Positions 28,361-37,512 of a stretch of DNA of 64,000 nt are shown in pieces. Each line of letters starts with the position of its first letter. The first letter of the stretch is position 1. A program made the position numbers and the translations under genes. The DNA is from Ulvibacterium sp. (GTDB lineage: Bacteria > Bacteroidota > Bacteroidia > Flavobacteriales > Flavobacteriaceae). The stretch lies in assembly GCF_028285715.1 (NCBI RefSeq), contig NZ_JANQOO010000006.1, forward strand, positions 1 through 64,000, written 5' to 3'. The notes under the pieces are model-generated. The model was not told the origin of the DNA. It did not search any database and saw nothing but the letters and a program-made list of their open reading frames with translations.

Positions 28361-28939
28361 ATGAAAAAGAACGTATTGAGTTTAGCCTTAGCTATAGTTT
28401 TTGGAGCATTCGCAACCGCGAGCACTCCGATAGAAGGAGAAAAAAAGGAAGTAAAAACCAAGGAAAGCAAAGTAACCTGGAAAGCGTATAAAGTAACCGG
28501 GTCACACACGGGAACCGTGGATTTGAAAGAAGGGGCCCTGATGTTCGATGGCGACAAATTAACAGGGGGTGAATTTGTAGTGAACATGGCTTCTTTGATC
28601 TCCACAGATCTGGAAGGGGAATACAAGGGAAAATTGGAAGGCCATTTGAAGTCGGACGATTTCTTTGGTGTTGCCACCCACCCCACTTCCAAACTCGTCT
28701 TTACCAAAGTAAAGGCTTCCGGTAAAAACTCCTATGAAGTTACCGGTGATCTTACCATTAAGAACATCACCAAACCCGTGACCTTTGATGTCTCCATTTA
28801 TGGAAGCAAAGCTACCGCTACCTTAAAAGTAGATCGTGCAGAATATGATGTACGTTATGGTTCTGGCAGTTTTTTTGATAACTTAGGGGACAAAACTATT
28901 TATGACGAATTTGACCTTGTCGTAGACTTGGAGTTTTAA
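28361..28939 (+). CDS. YceI family periplasmic protein
   Basis: 192-residue secreted protein with a signal peptide (about residues 1-20, KKNVLSLALAIVFGAFATAS) and a YceI domain. This is a lipocalin-like barrel that binds isoprenoid-type lipids in known members. Typical segments are SKVTWKAYKVTGSHTGTVDLKEG and YEVTGDLTIKNITKPVTFDVS. Pairing with a MarR regulator is common in Flavobacteriia. A strong terminator follows 21 bases after the stop. Confidence 0.92.
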   Translation: MKKNVLSLALAIVFGAFATASTPIEGEKKEVKTKESKVTWKAYKVTGSHTGTVDLKEGALMFDGDKLTGGEFVVNMASLISTDLEGEYKGKLEGHLKSDDFFGVATHPTSKLVFTKVKASGKNSYEVTGDLTIKNITKPVTFDVSIYGSKATATLKVDRAEYDVRYGSGSFFDNLGDKTIYDEFDLVVDLEF

Positions 28940-28960
28940 TAAACTTGACCTCACATTGAA

Positions 28961-28983
28961 AACCCGCCTAGGCGGGTTTTTTT
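28961..28983 (+). terminator. Terminator of the marR-yceI unit
   Basis: A perfect 8-bp stem AACCCGCC / GGCGGGTT with a 2-base centre is followed by seven T. Confidence 0.9.
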
Positions 28984-28997
28984 ATTACCCGATTTGA

Positions 28998-29028
28998 TTT
29001 GCAGTTTTAAAAATGATTTTTATATTTG
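28998..29028 (+). promoter_or_regulatory. Promoter of the trp operon
   Basis: TTTG (28998-29001), 19 bases, then TATATTTG (29021-29028). This fits the Bacteroidota consensus TTTG-N19-TAnnTTTG in both elements and spacing. The start of transcription should fall only 3-6 bases after it, directly before the leader peptide ATG at 29036. Confidence 0.75.
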
Positions 29029-29035
29029 ACGCTCA

Positions 29036-29092
29036 ATGAAAAATTTGACAGTAAATACTTGGTGGTGGAACAACTTGCGACAAGGAGCGTGA
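29036..29092 (+). CDS. trpL: trp operon leader peptide with three consecutive Trp codons
   Basis: Short open frame MKNLTVNTWWWNNLRQGA between the trp promoter and the trp terminator. Codons 9-11 are TGG TGG TGG at 29060-29068. A ribosome waiting for charged tRNA-Trp would stall there and change the folding of the downstream RNA, the classic attenuation arrangement. There is no Shine-Dalgarno, and the ATG is 7 bases after the -7 element, so the message may be leaderless. It is too short for normal gene finding. The identity is inferred from position and codon content. Confidence 0.85.
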   Translation: MKNLTVNTWWWNNLRQGA

Positions 29093-29121
29093 GCTGAGCA
29101 TCATTGTAGTAAAAACTATAT

Positions 29122-29150
29122 AAGGCTTGTCATCACGACAGGCCTTTTTT
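29122..29150 (+). terminator. trp attenuator (intrinsic terminator)
   Basis: Stem AAGGCTTGTC / GACAGGCCTT (10 bp with one G-T pair, 5-base loop) is followed by TTTT, 106 bases before trpE. GACAAG at 29079-29084, within the leader-peptide codons, can pair with CTTGTC (29126-29131) of the terminator stem and so could act as antiterminator. Which fold forms when the ribosome stalls needs a folding calculation. Confidence 0.85.
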
Positions 29151-29191
29151 AATTGAGAAACTTTTGTTCTTGTTTCACCAAAGTACGTGCT

Positions 29192-29226
29192 GGACGGAAA
29201 AGTAGAAATTTTAAGGTTTTTCCGCC
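29192..29226 (+). other. Second stem-loop in the trp leader
   Basis: GG(A)CGGAAAA pairs with TTTTCCGCC (9 bp, one bulged base) across a 16-base loop, 30 bases before the trpE start. No strong T-run follows. It may affect translation of trpE or be a second pause site. Confidence 0.35.
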
Positions 29227-29256
29227 TTTATAGAAAAGACAATACAATTCTAAATT

Positions 29257-30654
29257 ATGAAGTATACCCTTAAGACCTACAATAAAAAAATTCTGGCGGA
29301 CACCATCACGCCGGTCAGCGTGTACCTAAAGATCAGGGATCGGTTTCCGAATAGCATTCTTTTGGAAAGTAGCGATTACCATGCCAATGACAATAGTTTT
29401 TCCTATATCTGTTGTAATCCCATAGCTTCTATTGAGATAGTAGACGAAATGGTAACGGAACAATTTCCGGACGGAACACAAAAGGAAATGCCAATTGGGG
29501 CGGACACGGACGTAGTAAGTATAATTGACGCCTTTGGCAAAAAATTCGAAGCGGAAAACAACGACTTTAAATTTATCAACAATGGGCTCTTTGGCTACAT
29601 GGCGTATGACGCCGTACGCTACTATGAGGACATTGAAATATCAAAAAAGGAGAACTCCATAGCCATTCCCGATATCTACTATGCCGTTTATCAAAACATA
29701 ATCGCCATTAACCACTTTAAAAACGAAGCCTACATTTTTGCCCATTGCTATGATACCAAAGACAATACGGCCGAGCTTGAACAGATTCTCAACGTTAAAA
29801 ACTTTGCGTCCTACAACTTTTCCCGGAATGGCGAAGTAGTATCCAACCTCAAGGACGAAGAGTATAAGCAACACGTCGCTTTGGCCAAAAAACATTGCCA
29901 AAGGGGCGATGTCTTTCAATTGGTGCTCTCCCGAAGGTTTTCACAGAGATTTAGGGGAGATGAATTTAATGTGTATCGTGCCCTAAGGTCCGTAAACCCT
30001 TCTCCTTACTTGTTTTATTTTGATTATGGCGATTTTAAGATTTTCGGCAGTTCGCCAGAAGCCCAATTGGTGGTAAAAGATGGCAAAGCTGAAATCCATC
30101 CCATAGCTGGCACCTTTAAGCGCACGGGAAATGATGAACAGGATGCCGATTTGGCCAAAAAACTCGTAGCGGACGATAAAGAGAATAGTGAGCATGTAAT
30201 GCTAGTAGATTTGGCGCGAAATGATCTAAGTCGTAACGGTAATACGGTAAGCGTAGAGAATTATCGGGAAGTACAGTACTTCTCCCATGTCATCCATTTG
30301 GTCTCCAAAGTAACCGGGCTGAAGAAAAAGGACATCCCTACCATGAAAGTGGTAGCAGACACTTTTCCGGCCGGAACACTAAGTGGAGCACCCAAGCATA
30401 TGGCCATGCAACTTATCGAAAAATATGAAAAAACAAGTAGGGGTTACTACGGTGGGGCCATTGGTTTTATGGACTTCAGCGGAAATTTTAATCATGCCAT
30501 TATGATACGTACCTTCTTGAGTAAAAATCACCAGCTACATTTTCAAGCGGGAGCCGGACTGGTGGCCGCATCCGATCCGCACAATGAACTTCAGGAAACC
30601 TATAATAAACTTGGCGCCTTAAATAAGGCTTTGGAAATCGCGGAAACTATCTAA
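29257..30654 (+). CDS. trpE: Anthranilate synthase component I
   Basis: Large subunit of anthranilate synthase, which converts chorismate and ammonia or glutamine to anthranilate, the first step of tryptophan synthesis. 465 residues. The N-terminal domain has the LLES motif (residues 35-38) tied to tryptophan feedback binding. The C-terminal catalytic domain carries QLVLSRRFS, GSSPEAQL, HPIAGT(F)KR, DLARND and the final GAGLVAASDP. First structural gene after the attenuator; trpG follows after 2 bp. Feedback inhibition by tryptophan is inferred from the motif. Confidence 0.97.
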   Translation: MKYTLKTYNKKILADTITPVSVYLKIRDRFPNSILLESSDYHANDNSFSYICCNPIASIEIVDEMVTEQFPDGTQKEMPIGADTDVVSIIDAFGKKFEAENNDFKFINNGLFGYMAYDAVRYYEDIEISKKENSIAIPDIYYAVYQNIIAINHFKNEAYIFAHCYDTKDNTAELEQILNVKNFASYNFSRNGEVVSNLKDEEYKQHVALAKKHCQRGDVFQLVLSRRFSQRFRGDEFNVYRALRSVNPSPYLFYFDYGDFKIFGSSPEAQLVVKDGKAEIHPIAGTFKRTGNDEQDADLAKKLVADDKENSEHVMLVDLARNDLSRNGNTVSVENYREVQYFSHVIHLVSKVTGLKKKDIPTMKVVADTFPAGTLSGAPKHMAMQLIEKYEKTSRGYYGGAIGFMDFSGNFNHAIMIRTFLSKNHQLHFQAGAGLVAASDPHNELQETYNKLGALNKALEIAETI

Positions 30655-30656
30655 TT

Positions 30657-31238
30657 ATGGAAAAAGTACTGGTAATTGATAACTATGATAGTTTTACCTA
30701 CAACCTGGTGCATTATTTGGAGGACTTGGATTGCCAAGTAGTTGTAAAACGAAACGACCAACTGACTTTGGATGAGGTGGATGCCTTTGAAAAAATTGTC
30801 CTTTCCCCTGGTCCGGGCATCCCGGATGAAGCCGGACTTTTAAAGGAAATTATTGCGGCCTATGCGCTTACTAAAAAGATTTTTGGAGTCTGTTTGGGAC
30901 AACAGGCCATTGGAGAAGTTTTCGGCGGTTCCTTGGTAAACCTGGAAAAAGTATATCATGGCGTGGCCACTACAATAAAAATTGTCAAGGAGGACAATTT
31001 GTTCAAGGATATTCCGGAAGAAATCGAAGTAGGTAGATATCACTCTTGGGTAGTACATCCGGATCTATCAAAAGACTTGGAAGCAACTTCCTTTGATGAG
31101 AATGGACAGGTCATGTCCCTTCGCCACAAGAAATTTGATGTCTCCGCAGTACAGTTTCATCCGGAATCCGTCTTGACTCCATATGGAAAGCAAATATTGG
31201 GAAATTGGCTAAACAGCAACCATAAAATTACAAAATGA
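30657..31238 (+). CDS. trpG: Anthranilate synthase component II (glutamine amidotransferase)
   Basis: Glutaminase subunit that supplies ammonia to TrpE. 193 residues of class I amidotransferase fold: IDNYDSFTYNLVHYL at the start and the nucleophile Cys79 in GVCLGQQ. The His-Glu pair of the triad lies in FHPESV (about residues 170-175). It is placed 2 bp after trpE and overlaps trpD by 4 bp (ATGA). In some bacteria this subunit also serves folate synthesis (PabA); the trp context favours TrpG as the main role. Confidence 0.96.
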   Translation: MEKVLVIDNYDSFTYNLVHYLEDLDCQVVVKRNDQLTLDEVDAFEKIVLSPGPGIPDEAGLLKEIIAAYALTKKIFGVCLGQQAIGEVFGGSLVNLEKVYHGVATTIKIVKEDNLFKDIPEEIEVGRYHSWVVHPDLSKDLEATSFDENGQVMSLRHKKFDVSAVQFHPESVLTPYGKQILGNWLNSNHKITK

Positions 31239-32230
31239 AAGAAATACTAAATAGATTGATAAACCATGACATCCTTTCAAAAAAAGATGCCAAACAGGTA
31301 CTGGTCAACATAGCCAAGGGCGATTACAATACCAGTCAAATAGCGGCGTTTTTAACCGTATACATGATGCGGAGCATTACCATAGAGGAACTGGAGGGTT
31401 TTCGCGATGCCCTTCTGGAGCTTTGTTTGGCTGTGGATCTGTCCGATTACAACCCTATAGACCTGTGCGGTACAGGGGGCGATGGTAAAGACACGTTTAA
31501 TATCTCCACCCTAGCTTCATTCGTTACCGCAGGTGCTGGAATAAAGGTTACCAAGCATGGCAACTATGGGGTGTCCTCTAAATGCGGCAGCAGCAATGTT
31601 TTGGAGTTTTTGGGCATCAAATTCAGCAATGAAAGGGATTTCTTGGAAAAGTCCATTTCCGATGCCGGTATCTGTGTATTGCATGCCCCATTGTTTCACC
31701 CAGCGATGAAAAACGTCGCACCTATTCGTAGGGAACTTGCGGTAAAGACCTTTTTTAATATGTTGGGGCCAATGGTGAATCCTGCCTTCCCCAAAAACCA
31801 AATGGTGGGTGTCTTTAATCTAGAGCTGGCCCGAATGTATGGATACCTCTATCAGAATACAGATAAAAGATTTACAGTACTACATGCTTTGGATGGCTAT
31901 GACGAGATTTCGCTCACGGGTAGTACAAAAACCATTTCCAACGGCTCCGAGAGTATGTTGAAACCGGAGGATTTTGGGGTAAGTCCTATTAAATCATCGG
32001 AAATTGTTGGGGGGGATAGTATAGAAGAGTCAGCACAAATATTCATGGATATTTTGAACGGGCGGGGGACCGAAGCCCAGAACCATGTGGTGTGTGCCAA
32101 TGCAGGTATTGCCATTGCCACAGTAGAAAACAGTAGTCCAAAAGAAGGTTTTGAAAAAGCCAAGGAATCACTCTTAGGCGGTAAAGGATTAAATGCCTTA
32201 AAAAGGCTACAGGGACTAAGTAAAAAATGA
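31235..32230 (+). CDS. trpD: Anthranilate phosphoribosyltransferase
   Basis: Joins anthranilate to PRPP, second step of the pathway. 331 residues. The glycine-rich phosphate loop DLCGTGGDGKDTFN (about residues 75-88) and the anthranilate-site segment KHGNYGVSSKCGSSNVLEFLG are conserved. The metal-binding region (DGYDEIS) is present. The start overlaps the trpG stop by 4 bp, indicating translational coupling. trpC starts 22 bp later. Confidence 0.97.
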   Translation: MKEILNRLINHDILSKKDAKQVLVNIAKGDYNTSQIAAFLTVYMMRSITIEELEGFRDALLELCLAVDLSDYNPIDLCGTGGDGKDTFNISTLASFVTAGAGIKVTKHGNYGVSSKCGSSNVLEFLGIKFSNERDFLEKSISDAGICVLHAPLFHPAMKNVAPIRRELAVKTFFNMLGPMVNPAFPKNQMVGVFNLELARMYGYLYQNTDKRFTVLHALDGYDEISLTGSTKTISNGSESMLKPEDFGVSPIKSSEIVGGDSIEESAQIFMDILNGRGTEAQNHVVCANAGIAIATVENSSPKEGFEKAKESLLGGKGLNALKRLQGLSKK

Positions 32231-32252
32231 AAATTCAGGAGTACATACAAAA

Positions 32253-33035
32253 ATGAATATCCTTGACAAGATAGTGGCCGACAAAAGAAAAGAGGTCGGC
32301 TTAAAAAAGAGTATGGTCCCTGTTCGGCAATTGGAGGGCACGGAGCTCTTTGGCAGGAAAACCGTTTCTTTAGCTTCGGTACTGCGCAAAAGCAAGACCG
32401 GGATCATTGCCGAACATAAACGAAGATCGCCTTCCAAATCGATTATCAATCAAAAATTCAGCGTTCAGGAAGTGGCGCTGGGATATGAAAAGGCCAAAGT
32501 CTGTGGCATGTCCATCTTGACCGATGCAAAATATTTTGGAGGCTCCTTGGACGATTTCCTGTTGGCAAGAGCGACTGTTAAGTTGCCCCTATTACGAAAG
32601 GAATTCATTATTGACGAATATCAAATTCTTGAGGCCAAGGCCCACGGTGCCGATGCTATTCTATTGATTGCCGCAATTTTAACGCGTGAAGAAATCCGAG
32701 TTTTTTCAAAATTTGCCAAAAGTCTTGGACTAAATGTGCTTTTGGAGGTACACAATGAAGCTGAACTACAAAAATCCCTTATGCCCAGTTTGGACCTATT
32801 GGGTGTAAACAACCGAAACTTAAAAACCTTTGCAGTAAATTTGGAAACCAGTAAATCGCTCTCGGAAAAGATTCCAGATGATTTTGTAAAAGTGTCCGAA
32901 AGTGGTATCAGCCAGGTAGAGGCCATTCAGGAACTTAAAAAATACGGTTATCAGGGCTTTTTGATAGGGGAGAGTTTTATGAAGACCGATAATCCAGGCA
33001 GGAGTGCTACTGAATTCATCGATAACCTAATTTGA
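32253..33035 (+). CDS. trpC: Indole-3-glycerol phosphate synthase
   Basis: Fourth enzyme of the pathway, closing the indole ring from CdRP. 260 residues, TIM barrel. Family motifs are [13 protein letters not shown] with the catalytic lysine (about residues 50-62), [32 protein letters not shown] and VSESGI. It is a stand-alone TrpC here, not fused to TrpF as in enterobacteria. An AGGAG-like stretch lies 11 bases before the ATG, better than most starts in this window. Confidence 0.97.
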   Translation: MNILDKIVADKRKEVGLKKSMVPVRQLEGTELFGRKTVSLASVLRKSKTGIIAEHKRRSPSKSIINQKFSVQEVALGYEKAKVCGMSILTDAKYFGGSLDDFLLARATVKLPLLRKEFIIDEYQILEAKAHGADAILLIAAILTREEIRVFSKFAKSLGLNVLLEVHNEAELQKSLMPSLDLLGVNNRNLKTFAVNLETSKSLSEKIPDDFVKVSESGISQVEAIQELKKYGYQGFLIGESFMKTDNPGRSATEFIDNLI

Positions 33036-33045
33036 AACCTACCTC

Positions 33046-34896
33046 ATGAAGCTCAAAGTATGTGGAATGAAATACAATCCCCAGGAGGTCGCCGCTTTGC
33101 AACCAGATTATTTGGGTTTTATTTTTTGGGGCAAATCCCCACGTTCCTTTGATGGAGAAATTCCAGGGCTACCGGAAAACACTAAAAAAGTCGGGGTTTT
33201 TGTAGACGCTCCCCCAAACGAAATAATAGCCAAAATCGACAAGTATGGTTTACAGGCCGTACAATTGCATGGTAATGAGAGCCCCGAATTCTGTAAAGCG
33301 CTAAAACAGCATTACGCTCAAAAGCCAGTTAAAATCATCAAGGTATTTTCCATAAAGGCTGACTTTGATTTTGGGCTGTTGGACCCCTATGAAAACAGTT
33401 GCGATTACTTCCTTTTCGATACCAAGGGAAAGCTCCCAGGGGGCAATGGATATACCTTTGATTGGAAAGTCTTGCAAAATTATCCCGCTACCAAACCCTA
33501 TTTTTTAAGCGGGGGTATCGGTTTGGAGGAGGTAGAATCACTAAGGGAATTTATGAGTCGGCCCGAAGCCAAGTATTGCCATGCCATTGACGTCAATAGT
33601 AGGTTTGAAATAGAACCGGGACTTAAAGAAATTGAGAAGCTAAAAAGGTTTAAAGAAAAATTGATGAAAAATGAAATGAATGTGACCCCCTCTTTGGGAA
33701 AAAGGTCGGCCAATAGTCTTTATCATGCCAATGAGAAAGGATATTATGGGGAGTTTGGAGGGGCTTTCATCCCGGAAATGTTGTATCCCAATACCGAGGA
33801 ACTTCGCCAAAATTACATCCGGATTATGGAAGAACCTTCCTTTAAACAAGAATTTGATCAGTTGTTGAAGGACTATGTGGGAAGGCCTACCCCGATGTAT
33901 TTTGCAGACCGTCTATCCAAAAAATATGGCGCTAAAATCTATCTTAAAAGGGAAGATCTGTGCCACACCGGGGCACATAAGGTAAACAATACCATCGGAC
34001 AGATTTTGATGGCAAAAAAACTTGGCAAGAAAAGGATTATTGCAGAAACCGGAGCCGGACAGCATGGGGTTGCCACGGCCACCGTCTGCGCCCTTATGGG
34101 TATTGAATGTGTGATATACATGGGGGAAATCGATATTGCCCGTCAAGCTCCGAATGTGGCGCGGATGAAAATGTTGGGGGCCAAGGTACGGCCTGCCCTT
34201 TCCGGAAGTAGAACATTAAAGGACGCTACTAATGAGGCCATTCGGGATTGGATAAACAACCCAGTGGATACACATTATATTATCGGTTCTGTTGTTGGGC
34301 CACACCCTTATCCCGATATGGTGGCCCGGTTCCAATCCGTTATTTCGGAGGAAATTAAATGGCAATTAAAGGAAAAGGAAGGTCGTGAAAATCCGGATTA
34401 TGTGGTGGCTTGTGTGGGTGGCGGAAGCAATGCAGCCGGGGCCTATTATCATTATTTGGATGACGGGGATGTAGGAATCATTGCTGTGGAGGCCGCAGGA
34501 AAGGGAATTGATTCCGGGGAAAGTGCCGCTACCTCAGCCTTAGGCGAGGTGGGTATTATTCATGGAAGCAAAACCTTGTTGATGCAGACCCAAGACGGTC
34601 AGATAACGGAACCCTATTCCATTTCGGCCGGTTTGGACTATCCTGGAGTCGGCCCGATGCATGCCCATTTATTCCGATCAGGTCGCGGCGAGTTTATTTC
34701 TATTACGGATGACGAGGCTATGACTGCCGGTCTGGAAGTAGCACAATTGGAAGGAATAATTCCAGCCATTGAGACATCCCACGCCTTCGCCATATTTGAT
34801 TACAGGGAATTTAAGCAAGATGATATTGTAGTAATCAATTTATCCGGTAGAGGGGATAAGGATTTACAAACGTATATTGACTACTTTAAACTTTAG
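33046..34896 (+). CDS. trpFB: Fused phosphoribosylanthranilate isomerase / tryptophan synthase beta (TrpF-TrpB)
   Basis: One uninterrupted 616-residue frame covers two enzymes. Residues 1 to about 205 are TrpF: Cys6 in KVCGMK is the general base and Asp125 in FLFDTK the general acid. Residues about 222-616 are TrpB. This part has [15 protein letters not shown]-binding Lys312 in [19 protein letters not shown], the PLP-phosphate loop GGGSNAAG and GRGDKD. A short linker ([19 protein letters not shown]) joins them. ATGs at 33664 and 33676 could still start a separate TrpB. In relatives I expect two separate genes, so this is either a true fusion by stop-codon loss or an error in the sequence. Context: between trpC (10 bp) and trpA. 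Confidence 0.9.
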   Translation: MKLKVCGMKYNPQEVAALQPDYLGFIFWGKSPRSFDGEIPGLPENTKKVGVFVDAPPNEIIAKIDKYGLQAVQLHGNESPEFCKALKQHYAQKPVKIIKVFSIKADFDFGLLDPYENSCDYFLFDTKGKLPGGNGYTFDWKVLQNYPATKPYFLSGGIGLEEVESLREFMSRPEAKYCHAIDVNSRFEIEPGLKEIEKLKRFKEKLMKNEMNVTPSLGKRSANSLYHANEKGYYGEFGGAFIPEMLYPNTEELRQNYIRIMEEPSFKQEFDQLLKDYVGRPTPMYFADRLSKKYGAKIYLKREDLCHTGAHKVNNTIGQILMAKKLGKKRIIAETGAGQHGVATATVCALMGIECVIYMGEIDIARQAPNVARMKMLGAKVRPALSGSRTLKDATNEAIRDWINNPVDTHYIIGSVVGPHPYPDMVARFQSVISEEIKWQLKEKEGRENPDYVVACVGGGSNAAGAYYHYLDDGDVGIIAVEAAGKGIDSGESAATSALGEVGIIHGSKTLLMQTQDGQITEPYSISAGLDYPGVGPMHAHLFRSGRGEFISITDDEAMTAGLEVAQLEGIIPAIETSHAFAIFDYREFKQDDIVVINLSGRGDKDLQTYIDYFKL

Positions 34897-34903
34897 AAAT
34901 TAG

Positions 34904-34957
34904 AAATTAGGTGTAAGATTTTCGATTGTATCGTCTTACATCTAGAATCCCTAATCT
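34904..34957 (+). other. Inverted repeat between trpB and trpA
   Basis: ATTAGGTGTAAGA and TCTTACATCTAG...CTAAT can pair around an A/T-rich loop. The strongest part is TGTAAGA / TCTTACA. It follows a short tandem AAATTAG repeat. There is no T-run, so it is a possible processing or stability element rather than a terminator. Confidence 0.4.
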
Positions 34958-34962
34958 TGACT

Positions 34963-35724
34963 ATGAATAGAATCAACCAAAAATTAAGGGAAGACGGAAA
35001 ACTGCTATCCATCTATTTTACTGCAGGTTATCCCAATTTGGACGACACCGTAAAAATTATCGCCGAGTTGGAGAAAAACGGAGTGGATATGATAGAAATA
35101 GGTTTGCCTTTCAGCGACCCTTTGGCAGATGGGCCCACCATCCAGAAGAGTTCTACTGCCGCTCTCAAGAATGGGATGACTACTGAAATTCTTTTTGAAC
35201 AGTTAAAGGATATTCGCAAAACCGTCTCCATTCCCTTGATCATCATGGGGTACTTTAATCCCGTTCTGCAATACGGTGTGGAAGCTTTTTGTAAAAAATG
35301 CCGGGAAATAGGAATCGATGGCCTTATTTTGCCAGATCTTCCTTTTGATGTCTACCAAGAGGAGTATGAGGACCTATTTAAAAAATATGGCCTTCTCAAC
35401 ACCTTTTTGATTACGCCTCAAACCAGTGATAAACGTATCCATCAAATTGATAATGCCTCCAAGGGATTCATTTATATGGTTAGTTCTGCCAGCACAACAG
35501 GTGCCAAGCAGGGATTCGGGGCGGAACAACAAAGTTATTTTGAGCGCATTGCTTCCTTACATCTCCAAAATCCACAGATCGTGGGTTTTGGCATCAGTAA
35601 TTCGGATACTTTTGCGCAGGCAACGGAAAAGGCAAAAGGTGCCATTATTGGTTCAGCATTTATAAAGCATTTAACCCAAAATGGGGTAGATTCCATTGCA
35701 GGCTTTATTAAATCGATCCGGTAA
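34963..35724 (+). CDS. trpA: Tryptophan synthase alpha chain
   Basis: Cleaves indole-3-glycerol phosphate to indole and glyceraldehyde 3-phosphate; the indole is passed to TrpB. 253 residues from the ATG at 34963 (MNRINQKLRED); an in-frame TTG six bases earlier is less likely. The catalytic glutamate and aspartate are in IEIGLPFSDPLADGP. The phosphate-binding glycines (STTGAKQGF, GFGISNSDT) are present. Last gene of the trp operon, 66 bp after the fused trpFB. No clear terminator was found behind it. Confidence 0.97.
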   Translation: MNRINQKLREDGKLLSIYFTAGYPNLDDTVKIIAELEKNGVDMIEIGLPFSDPLADGPTIQKSSTAALKNGMTTEILFEQLKDIRKTVSIPLIIMGYFNPVLQYGVEAFCKKCREIGIDGLILPDLPFDVYQEEYEDLFKKYGLLNTFLITPQTSDKRIHQIDNASKGFIYMVSSASTTGAKQGFGAEQQSYFERIASLHLQNPQIVGFGISNSDTFAQATEKAKGAIIGSAFIKHLTQNGVDSIAGFIKSIR

Positions 35725-35862
35725 TAGAAAAATTGGTCAAAAATTGGAAAATCTTTCTGTTTCCATGCCTTACCATGGATTACGCCTCTTATTTTCCAAG
35801 ACCTTACAATTTGAGGAAAATCAAATGGTTTATTTCTAAGATGTAAAAATTCAAGAAAGTTC

Positions 35863-35870
35863 TAGTTTTG
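35863..35870 (+). promoter_or_regulatory. Candidate -7 element of the M20 peptidase gene
   Basis: TAGTTTTG fits TAnnTTTG and lies 46 bases before the ATG at 35917. No clear -33 element was found. Confidence 0.35.
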
Positions 35871-35916
35871 CCCACGAATTTTCTACTTTTAAAATTCCAA
35901 TTCACATATACATTCC

Positions 35917-37413
35917 ATGAAAAAAGCGACACTGTTTTTTATCTTTTTGTCTACTATTTCCATTTTTTCGCAGGATACCTTACAACTTAAATCCCAAGTC
36001 GGTCAAAGTATCGATGAGCTTCGGGAATTTATAGCCATTCCCAATGATGCGGTAGATCATGCGGATATTAATCGAAATCTCACATGGTTAACCAAAAAAT
36101 TCAATTTAAGGGGCTTCAATTCCTCCATTCTTCCCACTGAAGGAGAGTCCCTATTCTTTGCAGCCCTTCCCATGGAAGATGAAAAGCCGACCATTTTGTT
36201 TTACATGCATTTTGATGGGCAGCCTGTAGACCCATCTCAATGGAATCAACCCGACCCGTACAAAGTTGTTGTCAAATCCAGAAGTGGGGATGGTTGGAAA
36301 ATCAAGTCCTTTGAAGACCTCAATGAAAATCTCGATTACGATTGGCGTTTGTTCGGTAGATCTACTTCAGACGATAAAGGTCCCATTATTATGTTATTGA
36401 GTGCTATTGATCTATTGCAAAAAAACAACGTTGAAATCCCCTTTAACATTAAGGTAATTTTGGATAGTGAGGAGGAAAAAGGCAGCAAACCCTTACCTAA
36501 GGCCGTGAAGGAATATAGAGAACTCTTGGAGGCGGATTTTTTGATCATTGCTGACGGACCGATGCATGTTTCGGATAAGCCCACATTGGTATACGGTTGT
36601 CGCGGAATCACCACAATGACACTGACCACCTATGGTCCCATGAAACCACAACACAGTGGACATTATGGCAATTATGCCCCAAACCCAGGTTTCTTGTTGG
36701 CGGAAGTGCTGGCCAGTATGAAAGATGAGCATGGTAAGGTTACGATAGATGGCTATTACGATGGAATCTCCCTGGACGACTCCACCTTGGAAATTCTGAA
36801 AAGCGTTCCCGATGACGTGAAAACCATTAATTCCAATCTCGCTATTAAAACGCCCGAAAAGGTCGGAAGTTTTTATCAGGAATCCCTGCAATATCCTTCT
36901 TTGAATGTAAGGGGCCTTGAATCTGGATGGGTTGGGGACGAGGTACGGACCATAGTACCGGCCACCGCTACCGTGGAGCTAGATTTGCGCCTCGTTCCCG
37001 AGACCGATGGCAATCGGCTAAAAGATTTGGTAAAAAAGCACATAGAACAGCAGGGTTTCTATATTACGGATACCGTTCCTACCAAAAAACAGCGCATGGA
37101 ATACGATAAAATAATGAGAGTTCAGGAGGGTTCAACTATGGATGCATTTCGTACGAACCTGGATAACCCATATGGGACTGTTTTGGTCAATACGTTAAAA
37201 GATGCCTTTAGTGAAGATGTTGTTCAGATTAGGATTATGGGTGGTACCGTTCCAATCGCCCCTTTTATCAATGAACTGCAGATTCCCGCCTTTGTTGTTC
37301 CCATGGTTAACCCGGATAACAATCAGCATAGTCCCAACGAAAATTTGAAAATAGGTCAGTTGGCATATGGTATCAAGGCCTTTTATGAAATATTAAGTAC
37401 ATCAACCAATTGA
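35917..37413 (+). CDS. Secreted M20 family metallopeptidase
   Basis: Zinc-dependent peptidase of the M20/ArgE/DapE superfamily, probably a dipeptidase in the periplasm. 498 residues with an N-terminal signal peptide (KKATLFFIFLSTISIFSQ, about 1-19). Metal-ligand motifs are in order: YMHFDGQPVD, GRSTSDDKGP with the bridging Asp, SEEEKGS with the catalytic and ligand Glu pair, and near the end NPDNNQHSPNENL with the last His. A lid domain lies between. It is not part of the trp operon by spacing (192 bp). The substrate cannot be deduced. Confidence 0.9.
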   Translation: MKKATLFFIFLSTISIFSQDTLQLKSQVGQSIDELREFIAIPNDAVDHADINRNLTWLTKKFNLRGFNSSILPTEGESLFFAALPMEDEKPTILFYMHFDGQPVDPSQWNQPDPYKVVVKSRSGDGWKIKSFEDLNENLDYDWRLFGRSTSDDKGPIIMLLSAIDLLQKNNVEIPFNIKVILDSEEEKGSKPLPKAVKEYRELLEADFLIIADGPMHVSDKPTLVYGCRGITTMTLTTYGPMKPQHSGHYGNYAPNPGFLLAEVLASMKDEHGKVTIDGYYDGISLDDSTLEILKSVPDDVKTINSNLAIKTPEKVGSFYQESLQYPSLNVRGLESGWVGDEVRTIVPATATVELDLRLVPETDGNRLKDLVKKHIEQQGFYITDTVPTKKQRMEYDKIMRVQEGSTMDAFRTNLDNPYGTVLVNTLKDAFSEDVVQIRIMGGTVPIAPFINELQIPAFVVPMVNPDNNQHSPNENLKIGQLAYGIKAFYEILSTSTN

Positions 37414-37512
37414 CAGGGATTCCAGGCCAATTAAACTGCAAATCAATTTGGCGGGGAAAACTTTCGGGCCGTACCGTTTCAAAGTAAAATCGAGTTAATT
37501 CATATACTAAAA

